Source: Reticulascus tulasneorum
Taxonomy: Eukaryota > Ascomycota > Sordariomycetes > Glomerellales > Reticulascaceae
Direction of reading: 5' to 3'
DNA length: 64,000 nucleotides
Assembly: GCA_001557505.1 (NCBI GenBank)
Contig: LSAX01000006.1
Coordinates: forward strand, 682,001-746,000
Both the position numbers and the translations under genes were made by a program. Positions 11,264 to 23,133 of the stretch are shown here, one piece after another. A model generated the notes under the pieces. That model was not told the origin of the DNA. It searched no databases and worked only from the letters and a program-made list of their open reading frames with translations. Position 1 is the first letter of the stretch, and each line of letters begins with the position of its first letter.

Positions 11264-12759
11264 CTAGACCTGCCAGAATCTGAAGAGCAGTCTAGGGGTA
11301 AGCCACGCCACCCAGAATCTCGAGCGGCTCGTCGTGGGTATCACTGTACCCGACCTCTCTGTCTCAACTACGAATAATTTCCAGCATCGCAGCAACCAGA
11401 GACTCGCCGCTCCGGTTACGAACATGCAGCCCACAAACACTTGCGCTTTCTTGAAGCTGCGGCTACCCCCAGCACTCGTCACAACAAGCTGCATCGCCAC
11501 CGGCTCTGCAAAAGTAGTCGGCAGCACCATGGACAGGCAGATTACGCCGAATGTGCTCGCAAGCTTCCGCATCCCGACAACTTCCACAAGCACGGGAGTT
11601 AGAGTGGACCAAAATGTGCCGCACAATGCACCCGCGAGCATTGCAAAAATAGCCAGGAGCACGAATGTTTGCGCGGGAATCCAGAGCGTGAAACAGATCA
11701 CCGCACAGAGCGCGGTCATGGCGAGTGCCATGTTGATGCGGCCGAGAGTGTCGCTGAAATAGCCCACAAGCGGTCTTCCAAGACCGAGCCCCAAGTTGAG
11801 CAGAGCATTAGCAATAGAGCCCTGTGTCGCAGTCAATCCTATCGAAGATGCATAGCTTGGCAGAGAGTAGAGTAGCGTAATGTACCCAAGCTCCGTCGTC
11901 ACCCCCCAGATAACCACGAGCAAAATCTCCACACGCCCAAATAGTCGGTGATTAAACCGTAATTCGTCGTGCAAAATCTGTCTTCTACCGCCACATTCTC
12001 TGAGTAGTAGAGATGAAAGGAGATTGGCTGCCAGCGCACAGCATGCCAGGATACGATATGCCCAGCCAACCCCAAGAGATTGAATGGCAGCGTTTGTTGC
12101 CAAACTGTAAACCAGACCGCCAATACCTGAGCCAGATGTCGCGAGGCCAACGGCCAAGCTTCTCCTTGTTGAAAACCACGGTGGGAGGAGGGCAGATGCA
12201 GTAACATACAGGAATCCCATGCCCCAACCAAAGCAGAGCCCTTGTGTGAGGAAGAGGTGCCAAATGTGGGTCGCAATTGACGAAGCCATGAGTCCAATGA
12301 ATATTAAAGCTGTTCCGAGCAGTAGCGTAGAGCGTAAACCGAAGTGCTTGTGGCATGCCGTTACCACAGGTGACAGTATGAGCGCCTGAGAGAGGGCTAG
12401 CCCGCCAATGAGAGCAAACTCTAGGTGTGTAGCCACAATTTGAGTCGGGTTTAGTGAGTAGTGTGCCATTATGACTGCCCATGACTGCGAAACAAGGTGA
12501 GTTCCAGGGGGTGTAGAGGAGAAAGGTGGAGCGGGCATACACTATTGATGCCCCAAGTGTGAGCGTTAATAAGAAACACGCCCAGTGTGCATATCCACCC
12601 GTATCCTCCATTCGGAGGCACTGGTTCTAGCAAGGCTAGGTTTGCCAGGTGATCGTTCCTTGGCAGGCCTTGCTCGTTTGATTCGCTGTTGAGCGACTCG
12701 AGCCGCAACAGTTCTCTCCCCAGCTGACTTTCCACAACCAAATCTGCGTTGTGAGACAT
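11264..12759 (-). CDS. MFS transporter, monocarboxylate-permease type
   Basis: Plasma-membrane transporter of the fungal MCT/SLC16-like branch of the major facilitator superfamily. Exons 12541-12759 and 11264-12484, joined over a GTATGC...CAG intron (12485-12540), give 479 residues. The join restores HTWGINS-SWAVIMAHY, where the long frame alone would start in nonsense sequence. A polar N-terminus of about 50 residues leads into PPNGGYGW, the hallmark at the first helix, followed by about 12 membrane segments. GRPLVGYFSDTLGR between helices 8 and 9 is the MFS loop motif. The substrate (monocarboxylate, small acid, or a metabolite) is not deducible. The upstream region is shared with the divergent HET gene. 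Confidence 0.9.
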
Positions 12760-14029
12760 GATGAGGCCTATTAGTCATGGAATTTTTATCTCAAGATCAG
12801 CAAGATAGAATTCCGAGAGGGGAACCGTCCTACAAATGGTTTCATATAGTAGTGAAGATGTCTTCTGATAATTCATAAACGGTCGCGGGCCACCTCCGCC
12901 AGCAGTAACGTGCGTCCGTGATCGGTCTTGGCATGCCATGTATTTGATAAACTCCAGACATTGACCTATAGGAGCTATTGACTATCAGCATGTGACCTTG
13001 TGAGCCTGACCGTTAGGGTAGGACAACAGGCTCCTCGTCTCTCATCCCTTGCTCCTTCCATACGAATAGATGGGGGCCCGGAACTATGTTCCTACTGGCT
13101 ACAGACGGGCTAGGTGTATATCCTCTCTCCTGGTTTGGATAGTTCTTGGGGTGCGAATGGGATGAATGCCGGAGAGAGGATGCGTCAAAGAGTGACCCTG
13201 GCAATCGATGCCTTCAGAATCTGTATTTCACCGATCTTATGCCCTGGTTACGATTCATGGTCTCACGGTATCGCATGAGCTAGGGTGGGGTCAACTCCTC
13301 AATGAACCACCTGTAGTTTGATGTTTATAGTCGATATTTGCAGAGGGAATGCGGAAACTACGGAGTTCCTCTTGCTTTCTGGTTCACTGCAGCGAGTGAT
13401 GAGACTCTGATATATATGTAGGCAGTATGAAGCTACGGTGGGCGAACCTAGAAACGCTTTACGAAGTAGCTGGAGATTGAGCTAAAGAGAAAGATGAAAA
13501 TACAATTGAAACAATACATACTTGAACCGGATGAACAAAAACCACCACATGTCAATGTTGATGCCTACCAGTTTTGGCTCACTTAGAGCCATGAGCTCCT
13601 GCGAAAACCCCCAATCACAGCACTGTAATGGTTGCGTAAAGGGCTGCCATTTTAAACCTTGGATCTACTAGTTGTTCGACAAGAGTCTTGATTTCCACTG
13701 CTGGAACTATTGATTTAGCAATGCAGTGCAATGCAGTAGCTCTTCTGCAGCCCCTCTTCATTGAAAGAAGTGGGGGTAGTTAATCATCAGCCCCCCTCCC
13801 CGCCACGCAATCCTGCATGGCTGCCTTTCAACCCTCCACATCCAGCCTGGCAGCTGAGATCACTCTTAAGGTGGCACCAAACGATTTTGTTCGTTCTTCG
13901 AGAACTCCCTATCAGCATCGATCTCCTACTATAGCACTCACCGGGGCATAACGTCACAGTAATAACGCCATTGTTTCTCTGCTTGGGTGGAACGAGGTCG
14001 AGTGCCGCTCTTCCAACCCCGCCTTCAAG
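12760..14029. other. Divergent intergenic region, MFS / HET
   Basis: About 1.27 kb with no credible gene. The 63-codon frame at 13013-13204 has no support. The region must hold both promoters; no clear TATA box was seen. Confidence 0.55.
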
Positions 14030-15817
14030 ATGCGGTTTGTAAATACAAGGACGTTGTTGCTGGAGGATTTCATCGGCCGAGAAGAACCTCCGTATGCAAT
14101 ATTATCTCACATGTGGCAGCAAGATGAGATCACACTTCAAGAAATGGAAGCAGCATCGAAACGACCAGAAGAGCAGACGGTCAAGGAGAGGGCAATCAGC
14201 GGTAAAGCTGGATTCACCAAGATAGTTGAGTGCGCAAACATCGCAGCAAGCGAAGGGTTCGAGTACGTTTGGATTGACACCTGCTGCATCGACAAGTCCA
14301 GCAGCGCCGAGCTCTCGGAGGCTATCAACTCTATGTACAACTGGTACAAGAGATCCCAGGTATGCTACACGTATCTCGCAGATGTTCCAGACTGCACGGT
14401 CGAAGACATCGACGATGCGGGGCTCGTCAAGCGCGACCCTTCCGATCCCTACTGTTCCCGGTTCCCATGGATCACTGAGGCTAGAATTCCTAAGCATCCG
14501 TTTTCTCGCAGCCGCTGGTTTACGCGAGGCTGGACGCTCCAGGAGCTGATCGCTCCGAGAATAGTGCATTTTTACTCCAAGAACTGGAAGTTCATCGGTA
14601 CAAAGGCTCACCTCTTGGAACACGTTGAAGCCGCGTCTGGCGTTTATAATGACGTTCTCACCAGCTGTGATGCCTCAATGACCAGCGTAGCAAGGCGAAT
14701 GTCTTGGGCCTCGCAACGAGTAACCACAAGAGTTGAAGACATGGCCTACTGCCTCCTCGGTATATTTGACGTGAATATGCCACTACTATACGGGGAGGGC
14801 GAGAAGGCTTTCGTCAGATTGCAAGAAGAGATTACAAAGAAGACAGACGACCAATCAATCTTCGCCTGGAGAGTTCCGGATTCGGGTGCAGCCTGGTCGT
14901 CCTCCTTGTATCGCGGACTTCTAGCTCGGTCTCCTGCTGAATTTGACTTTTCCGGGTTGGCAAGACTCAGAGATGTCAACATGTATACAGCATTCAACAG
15001 CACGAACCAGGGGTATAATGTCATTTTACCACTGGCGTCACTAGCTTCGACTGAGGTACAGCAAGCCTTGAGCATCTTCCCCACTGACCCTGCCAATCGG
15101 TTTCTGGGGCTTCTAAACTGCGGTGGATGGCAGAACAAACGAGCGATTATGCTGGAACGACTGTCGCCTCATGACACGCAGTATATAAGGGTTCATGCCG
15201 ACCAACTTCTGCAGCTGGACGACAAGGATATCTCCAAGGTGCGTTGGGACCGACACTCGATACACGTTCGGCAGGTTCCCGAGGTCTCCCCAACTCATCA
15301 ATCAAATACAGTAGGGGCGATCGTCGTCAGTTATTTGGTTCACCCCCTTGAAGACAACCTTGAGGTCTGGTCCTTGCACGGCGCTTGGGACCCTCAGACA
15401 CGAATGATTCGATTCCCCTTAAACCCAAAGCGACACAACGGTCTTATCGGACAGTTGGGCTTTCCAAGGTTACTGATTCCATTTTTCATCCGTTTTGGAA
15501 TTGATCCTACACAACAACTGCCAGTGATTCAAGTTGTAGATGGGAATAGTAACACTTCATCCGTGGCGGAACTAGTTAGGACCCCAACATGGGAGCCATC
15601 ATGGACCCCGCTAAAACCAAGTCAAACTGATAGCACCGCAGGTTGGATGGTTAATCATCTGGTTAGATCCAGTGGCAATATCATGCTTGTTCACGTCAGG
15701 GCCCGTATGGCTGTCGTTGATGGAACGCTCGCCGTACTTTTAAATGTTACTTTGGGAGTGGCCGACCGAAAGAAACTCCGAGCGAAGCTACCAAGCAACA
15801 CCCGAAGCAGCCCTTAG
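14030..15817 (+). CDS. HET-domain protein, HET-E-type N-terminus (DUF8212-like)
   Basis: Intronless 595-residue protein. The N-terminus MRFVNTRTLLLEDF with YAILSHMW (about 24-31), FEYVWIDTCCIDKSS (about 78-92) and the MYNWYKRSQVCYTYLADV helix define the HET domain of the HET-E/HET-D subtype. RWFTRGWTLQELIAP follows, then the conserved RMSWASQRVTTRVEDMAYC-LLGIFDVNMPLLYGEG block at about 223-258 (DUF8212-like). HET-E itself continues into NACHT and WD40 domains; these are absent here, so this is a short HET-only form. The C-terminal 300 residues are unassigned. Role inferred: programmed cell death trigger in non-self recognition. No disruption seen. Confidence 0.93.
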   Translation: MRFVNTRTLLLEDFIGREEPPYAILSHMWQQDEITLQEMEAASKRPEEQTVKERAISGKAGFTKIVECANIAASEGFEYVWIDTCCIDKSSSAELSEAINSMYNWYKRSQVCYTYLADVPDCTVEDIDDAGLVKRDPSDPYCSRFPWITEARIPKHPFSRSRWFTRGWTLQELIAPRIVHFYSKNWKFIGTKAHLLEHVEAASGVYNDVLTSCDASMTSVARRMSWASQRVTTRVEDMAYCLLGIFDVNMPLLYGEGEKAFVRLQEEITKKTDDQSIFAWRVPDSGAAWSSSLYRGLLARSPAEFDFSGLARLRDVNMYTAFNSTNQGYNVILPLASLASTEVQQALSIFPTDPANRFLGLLNCGGWQNKRAIMLERLSPHDTQYIRVHADQLLQLDDKDISKVRWDRHSIHVRQVPEVSPTHQSNTVGAIVVSYLVHPLEDNLEVWSLHGAWDPQTRMIRFPLNPKRHNGLIGQLGFPRLLIPFFIRFGIDPTQQLPVIQVVDGNSNTSSVAELVRTPTWEPSWTPLKPSQTDSTAGWMVNHLVRSSGNIMLVHVRARMAVVDGTLAVLLNVTLGVADRKKLRAKLPSNTRSSP

Positions 15818-16240
15818 TACACAGTTTGTCTTGGGAGTCTTTTCAGAAATAAGACATGGCTGGACACTCTCCACGTTAGGCCAGAGGAATCACAAAGTCC
15901 ACTGCCCTCTCGAAGTGACTTCTTGACGGCGCGCCAGACTGCCCTCTATACTTCAATGGAGATCAAATGAAGGGTCTAAAAGATGCATAGGTTTGATTAG
16001 ATCTTTCAAAGCGGGAAGTGCTGGTCTAAAAACATCTTGCAATAAGACGACTTCCAGTGACTGTGAATGGGAAGTCCCCTAGAAGTAAATATGTACATGT
16101 GAGTGAACTGAACAAGACCCTGGCAAAGGGCCGGCCCTGTTTGCTTTTAGCGCTCGGCGCAATCATGCGAACAGACTATGAATTGTGGTCGATTGCGTGT
16201 GATTATCTGGCCATTACCAGACAGACGATTGAGGTTGACC
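15818..16240. other. Intergenic between convergent genes
   Basis: About 420 bp between the HET gene and the AA14-like gene, which converge. Nothing recognisable in it. Confidence 0.6.
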
Positions 16241-17725
16241 TCAGTTGCGAAGTGCGGCCCTGTGGGCGCGGCGGGGCCGACGGCCGGGGCGCTTTCGCTT
16301 GCAATCGTCCTTGTTGGGAGCCTCAATAATGCTGGATTGGGAGGGCGCAGCCGGCGTGGGCGCTGGATCAGAGATGGTGACCGAAATAGTCGTGGTTGGA
16401 TCAGGAGATGTCGACACGTTCTTAGTTGAAGTCGCTAGCGTTTCTGTGATGGTCGAAGTTCCGGGTCCTGTGGTCTCGCTCGGCAAAGTTGCAGAGGTTG
16501 AAGTCGTCAAGAATTGGCTCATAGATGCCGGGATCGTCGAGGACGGGGTTGTGGTAGGTGCTGGAGCGGGAGCATCCGGCACCGTGTCGCCTTCCACGAA
16601 AATATCGTTCTGTCTTCCGGGTAGATAGCCCATATTGGCGTTGTACCCAGGTGAATAGCCGATGTCGGGAACATTATTTCCTTCCGCCTCTGCATTGAAG
16701 TTAGTTGCTGTACCAAAGAGTACAAGGTTGAAGCTGCACTGACGGTTCCACGCAATCATCTGCTTGGGTCCAGAGACGCACTTGCTGGCGTCGCCCCGAC
16801 ATGGGAGTGGAACCTGAGCAACGCCAAGCTTTTTCGTAGATACCACGCTGGTTACGTTGCACTTGAAGTTCTGCATGTACCTAGCGTTCTGTTAGTGAAC
16901 CACTTTGGTATGGGATCAAGTCTAGCACACATGTTAGGTTGTCCGCCTATAATTCAGTCAGCCGCGATCTATAATGAGGGACTTTGCTCCTCTTACATCC
17001 ATCAGGAACCCACAACCATGCGCAATAACAACCTCCTTCGGGGCACGCAGGCAGATCGGCAGGAACTTGGTACGTGGCGAGTCGCTTCCAGGGGGTGCTG
17101 AGATGCCATATTCAGTATGGTGCCTCCGTGGCAGGACTGCTAAACTTACTGCTCAGCGACGGAGAAAACCACGAGATTTTCCAGAGTCACTTTGCTGATG
17201 TCTGACTCGTAGCTAATGGCCCAAGCCGTGCCAGCAGTGGTGGAGAAGTTGTGTGTGTGCAAGGCACCACCCGAACCATCGGGGTTATCATTCAAGCATG
17301 TCGTAGGCGAGGGACTGTGCCAGTCCTCGGGATGCTCCTCGCCGTCTGGCCATTGAGTGGTGAGCCTGCCATCGTAGGAGAGAGTCGTGAAGGCACGGTT
17401 GATGCCTATTTCGACTGTAAACTCTGCTCCAGCTGGTATGTTAAGGAACTCGCCCTCTGGTGGAGGGACCTTGTCACATCCGCGATCTGCTTGCATCCAC
17501 CATTGAGACTTGGGTAGATCGTACAGAGGGTTGACAATGAGGTTGGTGTTTTGATCATCCTTGCTGGGGTCGTTTCCGCCCTGTTCGCACAGGTGAGTAC
17601 ACATTTTGGTTCGGGCGTCAGTCCAAAATGGAACTTACACGACAATACATGCCATCAGTCCAGACTCCGGAATGTGCCTTGGCAGCGACAGCCAGCGAAA
17701 GAACCACAGCGAGAGAAGACCACAT
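16241..17725 (-). CDS. Secreted AA14-like lytic polysaccharide monooxygenase family protein
   Basis: Secreted protein resembling the ascomycete AA14 family of copper oxygenases. Exons 17639-17725, 17150-17580, 16997-17097, 16931-16946 and 16241-16880 keep frame and give 424 residues. The fourth exon is only 16 nt; with it the protein reads WVPDGCGQPNMYMQ. The signal peptide ends AKA, leaving His18 as the mature N-terminus ([11 protein letters not shown]), as needed for a copper-binding histidine brace. His137 and His139 (GGALHTHN) are candidates for the second ligand. Cys pairs and the HTPWKR and [17 protein letters not shown] segments are family-like. A Ser/Thr/Pro linker (about 305-390) leads to a very basic Arg/Lys tail. 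Substrate (xylan in characterised AA14) is inferred only; the family could also be non-catalytic. Confidence 0.78.
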
Positions 17726-20700
17726 GGCGAGACCTTGGAGCTGTTTTAACGGTATGAAGTGTATGCCCAGTGAGTGCGAAATGGGATTTACGAAAAGAAT
17801 GATAGTCCGGCCTGGCCGCAAAGGAGTGTGTATCGTTGATCCTAGCTCAACGGGAAGAAAAAGAACGACAGTGATGCAGAAAAGAGCGACTGGTAACTTG
17901 AGAACGGTGCAGCTGAACCTCGTGTGTCCATTCCATCATCGTGGTGAGACTACGCAGTCTTTAAAGGCGGCTCCCCCATCCCCCATCTTCGTGGCGGTGC
18001 GGAAATTGGCCGTTGGCGGGGATGTGAGTAGTGCTGACCTCCACTGTTTCAATACAGAGTACTGATCAATATGAACGGCAAGGACCCTTGGTTGGTGCGT
18101 TGTACCCCAGATGCTCGTGCTTGGCGAACAAGAACGATTGGGTCGGTGGGCTAGAGGAGTTGGACATCATGAGCATTGTCAGCGATGCAGCAGTGTGTGA
18201 TGTGATAAGTTCCTAGCCCCTGAGTTTACTACTAGTAGGCGGGTGGCCTTAAATATGCGGATTCCCGCCAAATCAGCCAGGGCCAAGGGGGGGACGATGA
18301 AACGGAACTGTCTTTCAAGTGCACACGCTAGCAACCAACACGAGGTGGAGTAATTAAACGGGACCCCGGGTCCAAAAATAAGAATGGGAGAAAAGCACCA
18401 CAGTCGCATTGGATCGAAGTCCAGGGTCATTAATTGCCCGACGTCCCGCGCCCCATCCCTGCCGCGAAGATCGAAAGGTTTCTTTCGTAGTTCGCCTCTC
18501 TCCTCTTCGGAACACACTCCTTTGCTGCGTCAATTATTTAGCTTGTCTGAGCTTTTGCCAGGGTGGCAGGCACGCTTTCAGCTCAACAAAATAACGTGGG
18601 GGACTTCGTCGAAGTTCTGCCAGGTCGAATAAGTAGGGGAATGAAATTCTCACGTACGGGGGTGGAGTCTGACAGCACGCGCCAGTTCCTGAAATTGACA
18701 AAGAAGCGTGCATGAATGAGAATTGAGTCTTTTCTCTAAATTAGGATTCAGAACGGCAGCACCACAGGGCTTGAAAGCATGTTAATTTGTAGTCCATGGC
18801 GCAGACGGCACAATGACAGCTATTTTCGATGAAGTGACTCCAGTCAGCAAGTCGATTGCGAGCTCGCCGTCACGTTCGATCCCCTACGCCCCGATTGCGC
18901 GTTATCTCGAAAGAGGAAGATTACCGATCTCAGAGAGTGCTCCCTTACAAATCATGGCTGGCGGGCATGGTTGTCGCCCTGGCCAACAAGCCAAGCCAAG
19001 CCATCGCAGCGCGCACGCCACCCTATTCTACGACACAACGTGACAACCTCACATGAACTGGCGGCCGCGCATGAGCAGTGTTCCCAACGAGTAGCACGAT
19101 GACTGCAATCTTTTCTTCGTGGAGGTGCTGAAACCCAAACGGTATCAATCGTCATCAGAACAAACAAACTCCTTGTAGTCTCCATAATAAAACTCGAGGG
19201 CGATATCCGAATTGTCTCTATTGGTACTGCTAGTGTATCATTATTATTTTATACCCTAAACTATCTGCACTGTCTCCATGATCAAAAGGAAGTGAGAATA
19301 CATGACTATGTTCACCCGAAGGTCCATAAATTGCATATGTACCGGGTCACCAGGCAATCAAGTGCCAATGTTTACCAAAAGCTCTGATGTGCCCAGTAGG
19401 ATAGAGCACCCAAGCAAGGAAGACCAGACATGCGCGAGTCGCCACTCGTTTGATAGGCAAGGGTGCTTGTTTGTTTGCTTGTTTGTTTGTCCAAGGCACG
19501 GAAAAAGCCCAGTAAAAGAACGCATTACGGAAACCACCACAAACATGAGACTGACTGCGAGCGACGGTCTTCCTCAGGCCAAGGAATCAAACTACGTCCC
19601 TGCACCCTACACCTATGTCCAGGCACCGTCAGGAATCATCGAAGATTGAACATAGATCAGGCGCGAAGATGTGTCTACGTACAATATTCTCTTGGATTCT
19701 TGTGAAAATGACAAGTGCTCTTTCTTGAAACGAGTCAAACGTGTTGTTGGATGATAACTCGGCGCTAAGTTGTTAAGCCGAACATTCTGGTCCGAGGGAT
19801 TTTGGCCGAAGGCCAGATTGGCTTGGAATGAGAAAAGTTGATAGATACTTGTGTACAGGCCTTAGAGTCCATGTGACAAAAAGGGCATGCTGTTTGTAGC
19901 AGGTCGGACCGAGACCCCTTTTATTGAATCGCTGATCGCGTAGCAGCTGGGAGCAGCATGAACTGGTTCCGACACACGCACACGCCAGGCTGCTCATCCA
20001 TCCCAGGACTGGATGAGTTTGGACAGTATTGCCACTTGCGCTTCGTTGAGCACTTCTTTGATCTAGACATCTCATTGTTAAGAAGAGTGGTATGCACGTG
20101 AGGTAATCCTGGGCTGAGTCCCCCCGGAGGAAGACCCCGTGCCTTTTATTCTTTTCTGTTTTGTAATTGGAATCCTCCCCGAGGAGATGAGACCCGAGCA
20201 AGTGCCACGAGAACTTTTATGCTGCAAGTATGATATCATGATCTCACGTTAGCGAACAGCCCTTTGCATGGGCCTGCATTGTAGTCAGAGAGGCGAAAGC
20301 GGCGCTGCATCCGGGCACAAATTCCAAATTTGCAAGGATGTATAACTTACAATGTGTGCTGCATAAGCTAACTCGTGACAACCAGGTTTCGATCAGCCTT
20401 ATTGATCCACTAATTTGGTTTCAATGTAGATCCAACGTATGTCTCCGAAGTCTGCATTCTGTCAGTTGCTGTGCCCTCCCGGTATCAATCCTTCTCGTCC
20501 GGCGCCATAGATCGCGAACTCTGGTTCGTTGTCAGCATTTAGTCCCATCTTTTCGCTCCTGCCGCCCAAACAAATCGTAGGCATCAGCATTTCCGCACTT
20601 GATGGTTCAGTTCCGAACTCCAGTTTCCTTCTAGAACTTGCCTCTACGCCTTTTGCAAGCACGTGGCTTGCCAGGATTGACACGTTTCTAGCACACAATC

Positions 20701-21299
20701 AGACCAGATGATTCGTATCCGCGTTGTACTTCTAATGTGGTGTTTTGGGAGTTTCAGCCCTTGTCTGGATTGTATTTCTTGCCATGCTACCAAGAGGATT
20801 TACCTAATAACAACATCGGTCCGTACTTCAAGCAGTCTCTCCAACACGAGGGACTATGATTTCTGAATTATGATTCGCTCTTGCTGAACAGCTTCAGCCA
20901 GAACAGAGGAGGCTACAGACCCTGACTGTTTCAGGATTTAGGATGGGGTCGCCTCTCCCGTACTGGCGAGAAATGGCACAGCGCTCGTGGCTTAGAACTT
21001 GCGGGACGTTCGGATTTATCTATCATGCCTCTTAAAAGGCGCGAGGATGGCAGCTGATCTGAGTAGCAGTAAGCGCTATCATCCTTCGCCATAGGTCGTA
21101 TAGAACAATTCAGAAGGTGAATGTTACCATAGTTGGTCGAGAAGGTCTCGGTGCCAAAGATCAGTTTGAAGCGAGTATATATACTGGCAACCTGTCCTGC
21201 CTTTCTATCACAATAACTTCTGCCAGTAGACCCTTACAACCAAAGGATCACGAACTATCATCAAACATCATTGATAACTATTCTTTACTATTCTTCATC
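17726..21299. other. 3.6-kb gene-poor region
   Basis: The longest stretch without a supported gene. Frames at 17628-18065, 18179-18517, 19302-19649, 19773-20201 and 20338-20580 overlap each other on both strands and show no domain, signal peptide or splice pattern. A TTTG/CTTG-rich microrepeat lies at about 19467-19492. No transposase or reverse-transcriptase motif was seen. Confidence 0.55.
21176..21183 (+). promoter_or_regulatory. TATA box of the spherulin-4 gene
   Basis: TATATATA lies about 117 bp upstream of the chosen ATG at 21300. This supports that start over the upstream in-frame ATG at 21117, which would put the TATA box inside the coding sequence. Confidence 0.5.
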
Positions 21300-22187
21300 A
21301 TGAAGTTTCCAATATTCCTCGCCACCATCGCTGGCACAGTGTCCGGTTTGAAGGTCATGGTCCCGATCTACGTATATCCCGTGCTCTGGGACGAAACAAG
21401 CGTCCAGTTCGCCCAATGGAAAGACTTGAATGACGCTGTCAACAACCATCCTACAGTACAATTTCAAGTAATTATCAACCCGGGTAATGGCAGGGATGAT
21501 ATCTTGAACGTTCCCGACATCGGCCCTGATACAAATTGGATAAAGGTTATTTCCGACTTGAACAAGAAGCCGAACGTCCAAACCTTCGGTTACGTATACA
21601 CTCTTTATGGGAATAGAAGCGCAGCCGAAGTAAGACAGAACATGACGAGCTACGCTGGGTACTCGAACTATCCAGATGCGGATATATCCATTCATGGCAT
21701 CTTCTTCGACGAAGTTGCAGCAGACGGACTACCAGGCAACACGTCATACTATCAAGGCTTGACCAAAGATGCCCAGGACATCTTCGGCTTCCCAGTCGAC
21801 CGAATTCTGAACCCCGGGTCGCTGCCATCGCCCGACACGGTACTGTGGGACTCCTGCGAATACATGGTTGCCTTTGAAAGCTGCTTCCGGAAGAACGCAG
21901 GTACCATCGCCACTTGTGAAAGCGCGTCTGAGTACCGGGGCCAAGCAACCATCGATCTGATCAAGGGCACCGTGGGCGAGGCTCGTCTACCCAAGACCGC
22001 GATCCTTGTCCATGACTATACGGGTCCCGAGGGGACGATTGAGGAGTTGAACAGACTCACCGCAAATATGAAGCAAAATAACATCGGAAGCGCAATCATC
22101 AGTAGCACGTTGAAGGACTGGAACATGACTGCTCTGCAGCCTGCCAGCGTTAACAACTTTGCGCAGGCTGTTCAGTTGGCGGGTTAG
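21300..22187 (+). CDS. Secreted spherulin-4 family protein (GH135-like)
   Basis: Intronless secreted protein of 295 residues in the spherulation-specific family 4 (the fold of GH135, Sph3, an alpha-1,4-galactosaminidase acting in galactosaminogalactan synthesis). The frame is open to 21117, but the start at 21300 gives a clean signal peptide (MKFPIFLATIAGTVSG) and leaves a TATA box upstream. Barrel-strand signatures are VMVPIYVYP near the mature N-terminus, VQFQVIINPGNG, VQTFGYVYTLYGNRS, and the acidic pair in HGIFFDEVAAD, which matches the catalytic Asp-Glu of Sph3. A further Glu lies in YMVAFE. Several N-glycosylation sites. No galactosaminogalactan cluster surrounds it, so a role on self or foreign glycans is open. 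Confidence 0.88.
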   Translation: MKFPIFLATIAGTVSGLKVMVPIYVYPVLWDETSVQFAQWKDLNDAVNNHPTVQFQVIINPGNGRDDILNVPDIGPDTNWIKVISDLNKKPNVQTFGYVYTLYGNRSAAEVRQNMTSYAGYSNYPDADISIHGIFFDEVAADGLPGNTSYYQGLTKDAQDIFGFPVDRILNPGSLPSPDTVLWDSCEYMVAFESCFRKNAGTIATCESASEYRGQATIDLIKGTVGEARLPKTAILVHDYTGPEGTIEELNRLTANMKQNNIGSAIISSTLKDWNMTALQPASVNNFAQAVQLAG

Positions 22188-23133
22188 GTGAAAGAGGTTG
22201 GGACTAGTGAGCGTCTGGATCGGTTTTGGCAGAAAACAAGCTGGCCTCTTTTCTTAAAGATCTGCAGCTTATGTTCATGTAAATTACCAGCCTTGTTCTG
22301 CATCTTTCCTATGTCCATTATGCAGTACCATGGAATTCTCCGAGTCGTTATCTGCTGCCTACCTTGCTCTGGGATTGGTTTAATACTGTTCATGCAGATT
22401 AAAAGTTTATACTAGAGTTTCTAAATCCAGGAGTATGTGGAGGCGCCGTTTGAAAACACTTATCAGACATTTCGCTGGATAGCCGATTGGCAGATTGATT
22501 AGTACCCAGCTAGCCTAGTCGAAATGGTATGCGGCTGGTGCCAGGATTGTGACAACTCTTCCGCAGCTATTTACGTTTTTCATGCGATCTCGTTTCCCTT
22601 AGAGGACCCATATTGGGCAGGGAGGGAGCGCTCACCAAGTTGGCCATCGGATATGGAATGCGGAAGCCCCTCAATCCTATACTGGCCGATCCTCCCTTCA
22701 ATGCAGTATATCTAATTGTGGCTTAAATAAAAGCCATGGCTGCTAAATATGTGGCGCTATAGGTAGGGAAAGCTTGAATAGGCATGTTTTCCTCTATGGA
22801 ATGTAGTCAGGACGCGGTTCCACAAACTCTATTATGTAGGATTACAACAAAGCTCCGTACCAGGCAGGCTTTAGCTCGCGGGCCGGAGCTACAAGAATCA
22901 TGTTTTAATCTTACTCATACGAGAAGGACGCTATGGCTTTGGTCGGCCAGAGTTTGTACTGCCTGGTTGCTTGTGTTTTATTTTATTCCAGCAGTTGGGT
23001 ATCCTCCGCACACCCCACGTTTTACTTAAGATTCCAGCCACCCTGCGATCTCTTTGCCTCGTCTTCTGCGTTTCTTGCTGCAGAAGATAGAGAAGTTTGG
23101 ACGCTGTGCCTAGATTCCCGTCTCTCGTCCGCC
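22188..23133. other. Intergenic, tandem genes
   Basis: About 0.95 kb between the spherulin-4 and WSC genes. The frame of the WSC first exon is open back to 22933, but the signal peptide places the start at 23134. No other gene is visible. Confidence 0.6.

Noticed and set aside
19302..20201. Overlapping open frames on both strands
   Set aside because: Mutually overlapping, no motif, no splice logic; composition is not protein-like.
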